A stretch of 64,000 nucleotides of DNA, from NCBI RefSeq assembly GCF_947172395.1, contig NC_069095.1, positions 5,394,001 to 5,458,000 of the forward strand. Reading direction: 5' to 3'. Each line of letters opens with the position of its first letter. The first letter of the stretch is position 1. The position numbers were made by a program, and so were the translations under genes. This document shows, piece after piece, positions 36,153-48,700 of the stretch. This DNA comes from Bicyclus anynana (lineage: Eukaryota > Arthropoda > Insecta > Lepidoptera > Nymphalidae). Under the pieces are notes generated by a model. That model saw only the letters and a program-made list of their open reading frames with translations, had not been told where the DNA came from and made no database searches.

Positions 36153-36711
36153 GTTTATGGACTCTACGCTCACTACGTAACGAGTCACGAGACGGTAATG
36201 GTTGGATGCTGGACGACTCTAATGAGCTGTGACCTTTATACTACTCATATTGCCATTATTCTGCTAATCTGTACTCTATTAAGTAATACCATAACGGTCA
36301 AACTACTGCCTTATATTTAGTTAGACGCCGCTAGTTCATTCGATAGTATGAAATTCAGCCAAGTATTTTTGTTTGCTATGATGACGTCACGAGTCATTAA
36401 AATAAACAAAAAGGCGCACGTTAATATCAATTCTAAAACAAAAATTTACTGCTAATACACTTGGCCGCATTAAAGTGATAAACTTCTTATGTGAGGGTAA
36501 AACGCTTCGTAACGTAACGCGTTACGGAGCCACTCTGTCTGGTTTCCCTTTCTTTCACGCATACGGCAGCAGGTTTAAGTTGTCACTTCTCTCAAGCGTC
36601 CCGAGACGCACATGTTTTTTTTTATGAACCTTTATGCGGTATCTAACTAAATGTAGATCCTTGGAGAAAACTATGTAAACCAAACTATATTAGGGATATA
36701 TTTTAGTTACT

Positions 36712-39700
36712 TCACATTGAAGTCGGTGACCAGAAGTTCATTTCTCGTAGTTCTGAAGGCTTGGGGAGGATTGATGACGTGGAGGCTTTGAAGGACTTCG
36801 GCTGGGGGCTCTTGGATTCGTTGGAAAGCACTTTCACTTCAGCTTTAGGTGCCGGTCCTAGATTTTCTACAGATTCTGCTAGAGTACCTGTAAAAAATAA
36901 TATTTACAAACATTAATTACATTAAATATTATTAATAGAGAATTTGCGTCGTTGGTCAAGTGATTAGCTTGGCCGTCTTTGAATTAGGTCCTAGGTTCGC
37001 ACCTGTCTTAGGCTTTACTGCCTTGTGAGTAACTCACACGTAGTTCCCGTTCCCGTGAGAATACAGTGATAAAATATGCGTTTGATACTCACAAATAACG
37101 TGGCTTGCTTTTGGTAAAATAATAAATTCAAAATCGATTCTGTAGATACAGAGATTACCCTCTATAACCTCACAAACCTTGCCGTCCCATAGCAATAAGG
37201 CCGCCTTTACAAGCTGAGTTTAAATTATTAATTTTTAAAGTTTTTTTAATCATTTTCTATTTTTGTGTGTAATAAAGTATTCTTCTTCTTCTTGTTACAT
37301 GAGAATTTGAAAGAAAGAAAGAAAGAAAATATATTTACCACACATCACAATTATTTAAGAATAATACCCTGCGATATGTGGCATAACCTAGAAAAAGGTC
37401 CTAACTCAGCATATTGCTATATGCTCCCCATAAACAAAGAACATACGGCGCTGATTTTCAGCTATTTCATTAAAAAAAAAAACAAAATGCAACTGACCAT
37501 GCAATCTGTTTTCAATAGCATCTTCTTCAGCAAGTGTTGAAGTGGAAGCATTCATGTCCTTCTTGAACCCTAGAAGCGCCATTGTCAGCCACGAGCGACT
37601 GTTGGCGTCCTCTACAGGTTCGAACGGAGACGTGAAATACCTGTAATAAAGAAAAAATAATGAATAATTAAAAATATACCCAGGTCTGGCTGCTGGTAGG
37701 CTTCAGCTTTCAGCCTACCGGCAAAGACATACCGCCAAGCGATACAGCGTTCCAGTACGATGTCGTGTAGAAAGGGAATAAGGGGTGTGGATTTTCATCC
37801 TCCTCCTAACAAGTTAGCCCGCTTCCATCTAAGACTACATCATCACTTTACCATTAGGTGAGATCTGTAGTCAAGGGCTAACTTGTAAAGAATAAAATTT
37901 AAGATTGTACCATCGCTTACCGTCAGGTGAGATTGTAATCAAGGGCTAACTTAAACTTGAAAAATAAAAAAAAATAAAAGCCAGGACCTTGTCATAGAAA
38001 GCTACCTAAGATAACCATGTGACAAACAATGTAGTCAGAAGTAAGTGTTAAAAGAATATGTATTATTACATGAACAGTTTAATATATCTTACGATATATT
38101 AAACTCAACTAGTCTGGCTTCTTGGCTATACGTTACAAGTATAGACGCATTAAGAGTGCAATATGCAATTTGGTGGTTACAAATGGTTCTGGATCTCAGA
38201 TTCTGGAAAAGTTAGAAGCCTAATATTTGGGTAAATGATATTTCAAAGTGTTAGCTTCGTTATGTCTATACAAAATACACAATTTGTAAAACTTTTTTCG
38301 ATAGTTTATTTTTTTGAAAAATACATGTTTTGCTCACACTTTGCTTTCAATCTCAGGAAAAGCAAACTTATTTTCTTAAATTTTTGTTTTGTATAGAAAA
38401 TTAGGTATATATCTTGAACATGGCCATTTTGTTTTTCGTTATGTTGTTTAATTTACTTGCAATTAGGTAAAAATGGTTTTGGCGCTCACGTCATAAAATT
38501 TGCGTCGCGCGTCAATTGCTCCGTACTTTTCACTCACGTGAAAGGCATAATTCGGCGTCTCGTTTGCGCTTCGAATTTTATCCATATCGTACCGACGCGC
38601 TGCGCGCTCTTAAAAGAGTATTGTGTTGATGACTCAGACCAATTATTGTATAGGACCTGCCTCGCTAGACGTTACTTTTCTGTCAAAGTATATGATCAAC
38701 GATCTAATGCGATTATAAAAACTGTCTCTATAGAATCAATGTTAAATAGTTGTAATCGTGTTCGTCGGTTAAAGAGGTCCGTAAAGATACCTTTTTGTGT
38801 AATTGAATTGTGTAAAAAACGGGCAAAAGCTTCTACTTTAGTATAAGATATATACCAAATCTAAGCTCATTTTCCTCAGAAAATGACAGACAATTTTGTT
38901 CGTGACTATGAGTGCGATACAGGTCCTTCTATAATTGGTCTTGGTTGATGATGATGATAATTTAAATACTTCATAAAAATCACTAACCGATTGTAATTCA
39001 TCTTCCTACGCGACGTAGGGCTGGTGGGCGGCGAGTGCGCGGGCGTGGCGGGCAGACTCTTGCTGCCGCGCCTGGCGAACGGAGGCCTGGGCGGGGGCTC
39101 CAACGAGTCCTCGGACGGTGTTGCCACTGCGAAGCCACGCGGCGACCGGGTGGACGATATCATCTGACTTGCCACCTGAAAAAAAGATTTCATACATGTA
39201 TATGTGGCCTCCGTGACGCAGTGGTTCTTCTTCTTTGTCGTTACACTCTTGACAGAGTGGTCGTGGTCGTCATTTGGGTGCGGTGGCAAGCCTCACTATC
39301 CGACGCCATTCTTCCCGTAGTGTGGCTGTCCTAGAACATTTGTGGAGCGATCCATGGAGAGCTGTTTTTACTTGGTCAGTCCAGCGCATTGGTGACCTGC
39401 TACGTGCTCTTGTGCCCTCTACCTTTCCTTGCACCACAAGTCTCTCTATGGACGTGTCATCTTTTCTTGTAATATGCCCAAAGAAAGTAAGTATGCGACA
39501 TTGGACTATGGAAGAAAGACGCTGTTTGATGCCCAGTTCTTGGAGGATTGAAATGTTGGATCGGAACTGTGGCGCAGTGGTATGCGCAGTGAATTTTTAA
39601 CACGGAGGTTCGATCCCCGGCTTTTGATTGAAGTTTTCTTAATTAATCCAGGTCTGGCTGGTGGGAGGCTTCGGTCGTGGCTTCAATGCCGAGAGTCAAT

Positions 39701-42700
39701 GATATAATCGAGAATAATCGAGGTTCAAAAGTGTCCTCGAGAGATCTGTCTATTGGACCAAGACAGTTGACGCGTTTGAAGATCGATCAGAGAAATATCA
39801 TTATTTCTAAGCCCCGAGATCTTGAGTGAGGTCGAGAAATTCTACGGACAGTTATACACCTCTACCCAAAATCCTGTTGAGAATTTGGCCAAAGATTCTA
39901 GAGCCAAATTGACTCGACACTATACCGAAGATATCCCGGACGTCAGCCTATACGGGATTAGTATGGCTCTCAAACAACTTAAGAACTATAAGCACCAGGT
40001 GATTGTCGCTATTATGGGCCTTATTAGAAGGCTCAAAGTCACTCAGCGGGCAATGGAGCGAGCTATGTTTGGAGTTTCTCTGCGTGATCGAATCAGAAAT
40101 GAGGAGATCCGCAGACGAACCAAAGTCACTGACATAGCACAGCGAGTCGCGAAGCTGAAGTGGCAATGGGCAGGCCACATAGTTCGAAGGGCGGATAGAC
40201 GTTGGGGTCTCCAGGTGCTGGAACGGCGACCCCGCACCGGAGAGCGCAGTGTTGGTCGACCCTCCATTAGGTGGACCGAGGTTATCAAGCGGATTGCAGG
40301 GAGCCGGTGGATGCGGCTTGAGACCGTTGTGCTTGGAGGTCCATGCATGAGGCGTATATCCAGTAGTGGGCGTCTATCAGTTGATGAGGTAAGGTAATGT
40401 CGGACTCCCTGGCGCACTGGTATGCGCGGTGAATTTTCAAGACAGCGGTCCTGAGTTCGATTCCCGGCTGGTCCGATTGAGGTTTTCTTATTTAGTTTAG
40501 TTCTGCCCGGTTCGGCCTCTCTCGATTCGGCCCAAATTACCGAGAGGTTGAAAGGGCCATGGGTGGTGATGGGTTGCTAGGTCTGGCCGGCTTCAGCCGT
40601 GGTTAGTTACCCTACCGGCAAAGACGTACCGCCAATCAAAATTTGAGAAAATCTGAACTAAAACATATGGAAACTGCCACTACGTTAACTTTAAGTATGT
40701 TGAGTACACAGCCGAATTTACTGAACCTAGCAAAATGAAACTTGTACAATAGTTTAGTTTTAAGACAAAAAATAAAAAAAGAATTGTTTGAAATTTTATT
40801 TTATGTAAGGGAGGGAAATTAGACACAGAGAAGGAACTCGGTACGAATCTGTTTATCAAAGCTAGAAGGGTCAAGGTTTTCTACGCAATGTCGCGGGCGC
40901 CTCCTGTACATATAAATAAGTATAACCTACTTTATTGTTTTTGTTTATCTGTTTGAGTCACGCCAAAATAGAGGTCACGTATTCTAAGATTAGTGCAGAT
41001 ACCAGATTTAAATCAGACTATTAAAAATAGATAACAGTTTTGTGGTCACACAATATTGTGCACAAAAATAATCTCAAGGCCGCTATAGCTCCACGGTGAA
41101 AGAGTCGGACTCAACACCGTGAGGTCTTGGGTTCGATCCCCACCCGTTGGACTGTTGTCGTAACCACTCCTAACAGTTTTTCAGACTAATTACAGGAGAA
41201 TAAGAACATTCATCAGTCTCACAATAAAACTTTTATACAATTCTCTAGTTCGTAGTAAACTGGAAACTAGCGCCTGTATTTGGAATCCCTATGAATGCAC
41301 CTATTCGTTAGTATTGGAGAAAGTTCAAAAAGCTTTCCTTAGATATTTGTACAAGCGTCTCCAAGGTTATTATCCCTTTCTGTACCCCACAAAGTTCCTA
41401 TTGGGTCACTTAGGTTATAACTCGTTGGAGACGCGGCGAGCTTACGATCAATTAATTACTATATGCAAAGTTTTTAGGGGCAGAATAGACTGTCCGGAGC
41501 TTCTTAATGACTTGTGTCGAATATTTGCTCCTAAAAACAACCTGAATCCTCGCCGCCGAAAATTGATGGTCGTTCCTTTTTCTCGGACAGTATCACGCGC
41601 CAATTCCCCAGTACCACGCACACTAACCGCATTAAGTGGCCTGTTGTCGGAGTATCCTGACTGTGACATTTTTGCAGATAATTGGGCCAAATTGTGCAAG
41701 GATATCTTGCAATTTTGCGAGAGGATTTAAATATATTTTTTTATTTGATAATTATTGTAATTGTTATTTTAGTTAAGATAGTCAATAAGCTTTCTGTACA
41801 TCAGTTTTTATGTTTAATTTTTCTTATTTTTCTCTATTTTTACTGTGGTGTTTTGTTCTTTTTAATTTTTATGTACATTTCTTTTAATTAGTGTAACTGG
41901 ATTTATCCGTGCTAATTAATAATAAATAAATAATAAAAAAAAATAATAAATAATTCATCATTTTTAAAATATATGGAAAATATTCTAGAAAAAAGTTAGT
42001 ATTTTTAAGTTACAGTTTATCTTAATTTCTCCTACCTTCTAATAAAACCATCACTAACTTTTCATTAACTTTCACTGACTACCTTTAGATATAGCCTGAA
42101 TTTTCCTTCTTTCCCTGAGTTTTCAAAATATCGTCACCCTAATAGTAAATAACTTTCTATCTTACCTTGGCCTCATTTTAAAGAGATCTGACATCCTCAC
42201 TTTCTATTAACGTTTAAACATGGCAACCTGATCCACAAGTTAAATAAACAATATGACTTAGCGCAAAATAACATCTCTGTTAGCTAAACAACGGTTACCT
42301 AAGTGAATGTATCTGATTCACTGGCTGATTGTATCGCGGATCTGAAGCAGAACAATGATCTCGGAAGAGCCTTGAATAGGAACCTTTATGGCGAGTTATT
42401 GCAAGCTAGTAATTCAGACTGACTGGCAAATTGATACGATCCACTGTTCGCAACCGTAACTTGATAGGGAATAGGCTAGTTGACAGTTGTTAGTTAGTTA
42501 TTATCGTTCTACTAAGGTTCTACTAGATTGAATTTATTTTTTTGTAACGTGATAACATAACAATTTTAGTTTTTAAATATGTTTTTGACAATACGAGCCA
42601 AAACGCCTGTCGGCCATGATGGTCTATATTTCAACTATTTCATGACATCACTATAATAAATCCTTTACAAACGAAACGTTTAACAAAAAATATTAGTTTG

Positions 42701-45700
42701 ACATTAAGTAACATTGTGACGTCACAAAATTTGAAAAATACATGATTTTTAAATTAAATTTTATAAGAAATCCGTAACTTATATTAATTAAAATTGATAT
42801 ATTTCGGTCTACTACCTACTGTCCGTTATTGTTGCGAAAATTCGTAAAATGGGTTGTCATAGACTCCGCCGAATTTTATGCTGACTTTTAGCCGAAACTA
42901 AAATTGAGGCTAAATGAAATGAAAACCTTACCGAAACTTTTAGTGAAAAAAAAATTAACATTATTCACTTACGGTAATGTGACATGTAAAACAAAACAGT
43001 GCAAATAATTACACAAGCCTACATGGCAAACATCAATAACATTTATGACTGAGTTAATTCATACTTCGCATATAAAAACCGTTAGTTAGGATGATTTGCT
43101 AATTATTTCGTGGTTACGGCGTTGACAAAAATTTCAAGTATCAGTGCAATTGAGTCATTCACTAACTAGGTATCCATAAATCTGTAGAGAGGTAATTCTG
43201 TACAAGAAATATATTTCAAAAATATCTATCAGGGGGTGATTAGTGATCGATACTGATGCCAAAAATGCAATCAGTTAAATTTTTGTCCGTCTGTCTGTCT
43301 GTCTGTCTGTCTGTATGTTCGTTATAGAAACAAAAACTACTCGACGGATTTTAACGAAACTAGGTACAATTATTCTTCATATTCCTGGGCAGGTTATAGT
43401 ATACTTTTCATCACGCTACGATCAATAGGAGCAGAGCAGTGAAGGGAAATGTTGGGAAAACGGGAGAATTTACTCCATTTTTTAAGCTTCCATCGCGTGG
43501 TAGGGTAGGGGTATGGTAGGAATAGGGTAGGGGTAGAGTAGGGGTAGGGTAGGGTAGCTGTAGAGTGGGAGTAGGGTAGGGTAGTAGTAAGGTTTCACGC
43601 GGACGAAGTCGCAGGCGTCCGCTAGTATAAAATAAAATTGGAGTGCGAGTTTGTAATTTTAAATACACAGTTTTTCAATAAATGAATATCATGAAAGTAT
43701 ATTACCGGTATGTACTTATTTCAAAAAACGCATTTTAAAATTGTTGTCTGTCTTTGTCTGTCGATAAGTTGGCTAATCTCTAAAACTACGTTATTGGAAT
43801 ATGATGAATCTCTAACTTAATAACTGGCAGATAGTTCATGGTATAGATAGTTAGTTAGTTAGGCAAATTTATATTATGATATTCCGACAGAAATTGGATA
43901 TACACAGATAAACTCGCAGGGAATAGGTTTTACATTTTACATTGCAGCGTGATTATTAATAAAAATATTGCATAGTATATCGACTACAGAAAACTATTAA
44001 ATGTCAAACGATAGTGGCTATCATTTCCTAAAAGCAACCGAGGTAGTGAATACAGATTCAGGTGTTACCTTGACGACCGAACTGCCGCACGCCGCTCCTT
44101 CGCCCTTGAATCCATCGTCGGTGCCAGCTGGTTTCGGTTTTAGATTGATGGATTTTACTGCAAAAAAAAAATGTTCCTCATTAATATCTACTTGGTGTTC
44201 ACCACATACCTGAAACCTGCATACCTGAGATTTTTTAATTCTCTACCTGTGTGAAGTCTGCCAATCCGCATTGGACCAGCGTGGCGAACTAAGGCCTAAC
44301 CCCTCTCATTCTGAGAAGAGACTCGTGCTCACAAAATGTGAGCACGACCGTGAGCCGAATATAGGTTAATAATGATGATAATAGATAGTAACCCTAGCAA
44401 AAAGAATGAAGTTTTTTCTAAAATAAAACATCTAAACAAATTAGGTTCTAGATTTAAGTTTTTTCTAAAATAAAACATCTAAACAAATTAGGTTCTAGAT
44501 TTAATTTCTGAGACAATACCAACTAATATTATAAATGAGAATTTGAGTCTTTATTTCTTCCTTTCTCTTAGGCTTTCACGCCTAAACCATATAGACTATA
44601 AACTAGTCATTATTACGAACAAAGACTTCACCATCACGTAAACATCGAGGCAATCCAGCTACTCGAAGTTTCGAAATTCGAACACAGTGAGAAGACTTAA
44701 ACGGACCATATATAATAATAAGTTTAGGTTAAAGTAAAATTACTAATTAGTCACATAAGATTACTATCTGTAATCTTATGAAGTACCAAATTAGTACTTT
44801 ACAACAGAAAAAAAAAATTATAAAGTAACATACTCGTAAACTGTGTTTTATTATCCGCGCATTCCTACTAGAAAGGGATTTACACTGGTGAAATCGCATA
44901 AATCGAAAGTCAAATTAAGTAGTTAAATAAATAACATAAATGCACGTAAACTAGTTTTGTCTTAAGTTTTTATTTTAATTCTCATGTTTAAAAAGTGAAT
45001 TATCAAATATTATTGTGTATATTTTAAACAAATTGACTCAGGAAATATGATAAATATTGAATCGTAGTTATTTACATCTTTTTTGCCGAGTTTCAACATC
45101 GATCAGCTGTGCCGTGGTCGGGCGCTTGTGTTGACATTTGTGTTTAGTGTTTCAAAATCATTTTTAATAGTTATGAGAGACTTATTTATATATTATAATG
45201 AGTAAATTGGCTAGTGAATGTTCCGCTTGTAAGTCATTAGTGCTCGTAACGCAAAAGCGCATTAAATGTACAAAATGTCTCGTTATGTATCATTGGGAAT
45301 GTGTCACCTCCGACTCAAACCAGCCGTCTCGAGTAAACTGGGTCTGTCCTGATTGTGTTGCCGCTGCTCGTAAGGGCGGAGATAACTCTAACACCCCTGT
45401 GCGGCAGACCAGACCCGTGCTTGAGGTCGACACAGTTGTGACAGCGTCCGAGGAATGTACCCAAATGTGCAACATAAACACGAACCACAGCAGTGATGTT
45501 ATTTTAATGGAAATTCGTAATCTCCGCGCCGATATGATAAGACAGTTTCAATTACAAGACAAAAAGCTTGACTCTTTCAATATTGTACTAAGTGATCTTA
45601 AAGAGAACGTTTGCGATCTCAACTCCAAACTGTCTACAATGCGATCGGAATTTGACGGCGTCGTATCGACCATTGACGTACTGCAAACGAACTCTCAACT

Positions 45701-48700
45701 ATATGAAACTAGCCTTATCAAGCATAAAGAAAATATTAAGGAATTGGAATCATCTTTAAATGAATTAAAAACATCTTTGAATTTTATTTCTTCTCAATAC
45801 GATGACATGTCGCTTGACTTTAAAAAACATATGAATACTATGTCTGAAAGTATGCGCACTTCGGACAATGTCGAACAGTTGACTGAATTGCGTTCGAAAG
45901 TAAATATGCTTGAGAATATATCCAGAAGTCATAATATAGAAATACAATGTGTTCCGGAGAGTAAAAATGAAAATATTCTTGCCTTAGTAAGGAATCTGTA
46001 TAGCAAGCTTTCATTACCGTTTTCAGAGGAAACTGTTTCTTTTTGCAGTCGTGTTCCTAAAATGAACAGTAAATCGGCTCGACCTCGCAACATAATTGTC
46101 ACGTTACCGAATTCTAGACACCGTGACCATGTCATATCTGCTGCTCACCGGTACAACAAACTACACCACAGCGACATGCTTAACTCACTGGACCTAGGAG
46201 TGAATGGTGAAAAAAGAAATGTTTACATCGGAGAACATCTTACTCACGACTGTAAATATGTTTTTAGTGCTGCGCGTAAATTTAAAAGGGAGAAACAATA
46301 CAAGTACGTGTGGGTTCGCAATGGGAAGGTGTTTCTACGTAAAAATGATAAAAGTCCCGCTCTGTATATAAAAAACATGGACTTCTTGAGTAAATTATAA
46401 ATTGTAACTCAGTAGTAGTTATTATCTGTTAGTTATTAGTACTTAGTTGGTAGTTATAATTTCCTATGTTTTTTTTTTTATATTTATATACTTAAAACTT
46501 TAATTTAAAATGTTAGTGTTTTACCAAAATGTAAATAGATTTCGTAGCAAATTAAATGATTTTTACCTTAACTTGTTAAATTGTAATTATGATGTTATCT
46601 GTTTAACTGAAACTAATTTAGATAGTTCGATTGACAATGCTGAATTTGTAGACAATCGTTACACAATTTTTAGGTGTGACAGAGTTGGTTCTAACAGTCA
46701 TAAACAATCTGGGGGTGGAGTTTTAGTCGCGATTAAAAAGGAGATTCCGTCTCATAGACTTTTTTATTTAGAAAGTGATTCTGAATGTATCTGGTTATCT
46801 TTAGACTTAGGGAAAAAAATTACTTTATGTTTAGTTTACCTCCCTCCGGATATATCTATCGATAGACTGCAGAGATATTATGATAAAACCAGTGATTATG
46901 TTTCTACACATACCGGAAATCTCATTATATTGGGCGATTTTAATACACCTTCTATGGATTGGATTGGCGATGCGACGAAAGCAGTGACTCCTAATTGTAC
47001 ATCTTATGATCTCAAGTCTCGGCTATTGATTCAGTTAATGTCTCTCAGTGGATTGAGTCAGTATAATTATATAAATAATTCTAAAAACAGAATCTTAGAT
47101 CTGTTTCTTACTAATATCTCAGACGTCAAACTGTTACCAGCCAATGCATTATGCAAAGAAGACATACATCATCCTTCTTTTGAAATCACTATTAAGTTTT
47201 GCGCTACTAATTTTCTTAAAAATAACAAAAGCAATCCGGTTTTTAATTTCAATAAGTGTGATTTTGATTCTATTATAAATAATTTAAATAATTTAAAATG
47301 GGAAACCCTTTTATCATCCGATAATGTTAATGACTTGGTTAAAGTATTTTATGAACAGTTGATGGCCATAATAAAGAAAAATACGCCTTACAAAAAGCCA
47401 ATTAATAACAAACAACCAGTATGGTTCAGCAAACCACTGATTAAGTGCCTTAAAGAAAAGCATAAAGCGCATACTAAATATAAATTGTATAATAATCCCA
47501 GAGACTATGACACATTTTCTCTCCTCAGATCTAGGGCTCAAATTTTGATTAATGAATGTTATAATGCATACACTGACAATGTTGAAATGTCCCTCATGTC
47601 TTCCAATAACAAACTTTTTTGGAATTTCACTAAAAGTAAACGTAAATGTAATACATTGCCACAGACTTTGAGTTATGATAAGCGTATTGCAACAACAGGT
47701 TTCGAAATATGTCAGCTATTTTCAGAATACTTTGCTTCGGTATATGTTGAAGATGATAATAAATCTACACCGATTTCTGACTATAGTAACAAACAAATTA
47801 ATACTTTGAGCAAAATAACTCTGACAAAAATTGATGTCTTAAAAAAGATTCAATGTTTGGACTGGAACAAGGGCCCGGGACCTGACGGGATTCCATCCTC
47901 ATTTATCAAAAGCTGCAGTAAGGAATTAGCACTACCTTTATCGTTAATTTTTAATAAATCTCTAAGTACTGGTTGTTTTCCTGAATCATGGAAAATTGCT
48001 AATGTGATCCCAATTTTCAAAGCTGGTACTAAAACGGAATGTTGTAATTATCGCCCAATATGCATATTAAACTGCGTCGCAAAAATTTTCGAGAGCATTG
48101 TTTATGATTATATTTATTATTTATTTAAGCCACTAATAGCAACGCAGCAGCATGGGTTTGTTAAAAATAAATCGACTGTTACTAATCTTGTGGAATATTC
48201 AAACTTTTTAATAGATTGTTTAGATAAAAAGAAACAGGTGGATGTAGTATATACTGATTTTCAAAAGGCTTTCGACAAAGTTAATCATCGTTTACTTTTC
48301 CAAAAACTTGAAAATTATGGAGTTCATGGTGATTTGCTCAGGTGGATCATATCATACGTCACTAACAGATCTCAAATTGTTGCGGTGAATGGTTTTCTTT
48401 CAAACCCGATAACTGTGCCATCCGGAGTTCCACAGGGTTCGCATCTTGGCCCTTTGCTCTTTGTAATATTTATAAATGATATTACTTCAATTGTTAAAAA
48501 TAAATGCCTCCTTTACGCAGATGATTTAAAGATATTTTGTGCTATCAATAATGTTCAAGATTGCACATCACTACAGGCCGATCTTGATTCTGTCAATCTG
48601 TGGTGTAAACAAAATGACATGTTCCTTAACGTAAGCAAATGTTTCGTGTCCGTCTTTACAAAAAAACATAATAAAATCAAATTTGACTACCACATAAACA

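Noticed and set aside
38906..39289. 127-codon minus-strand frame as a separate gene
   Set aside because: It is exon 4 of the minus-strand gene with intron read-through on both sides.
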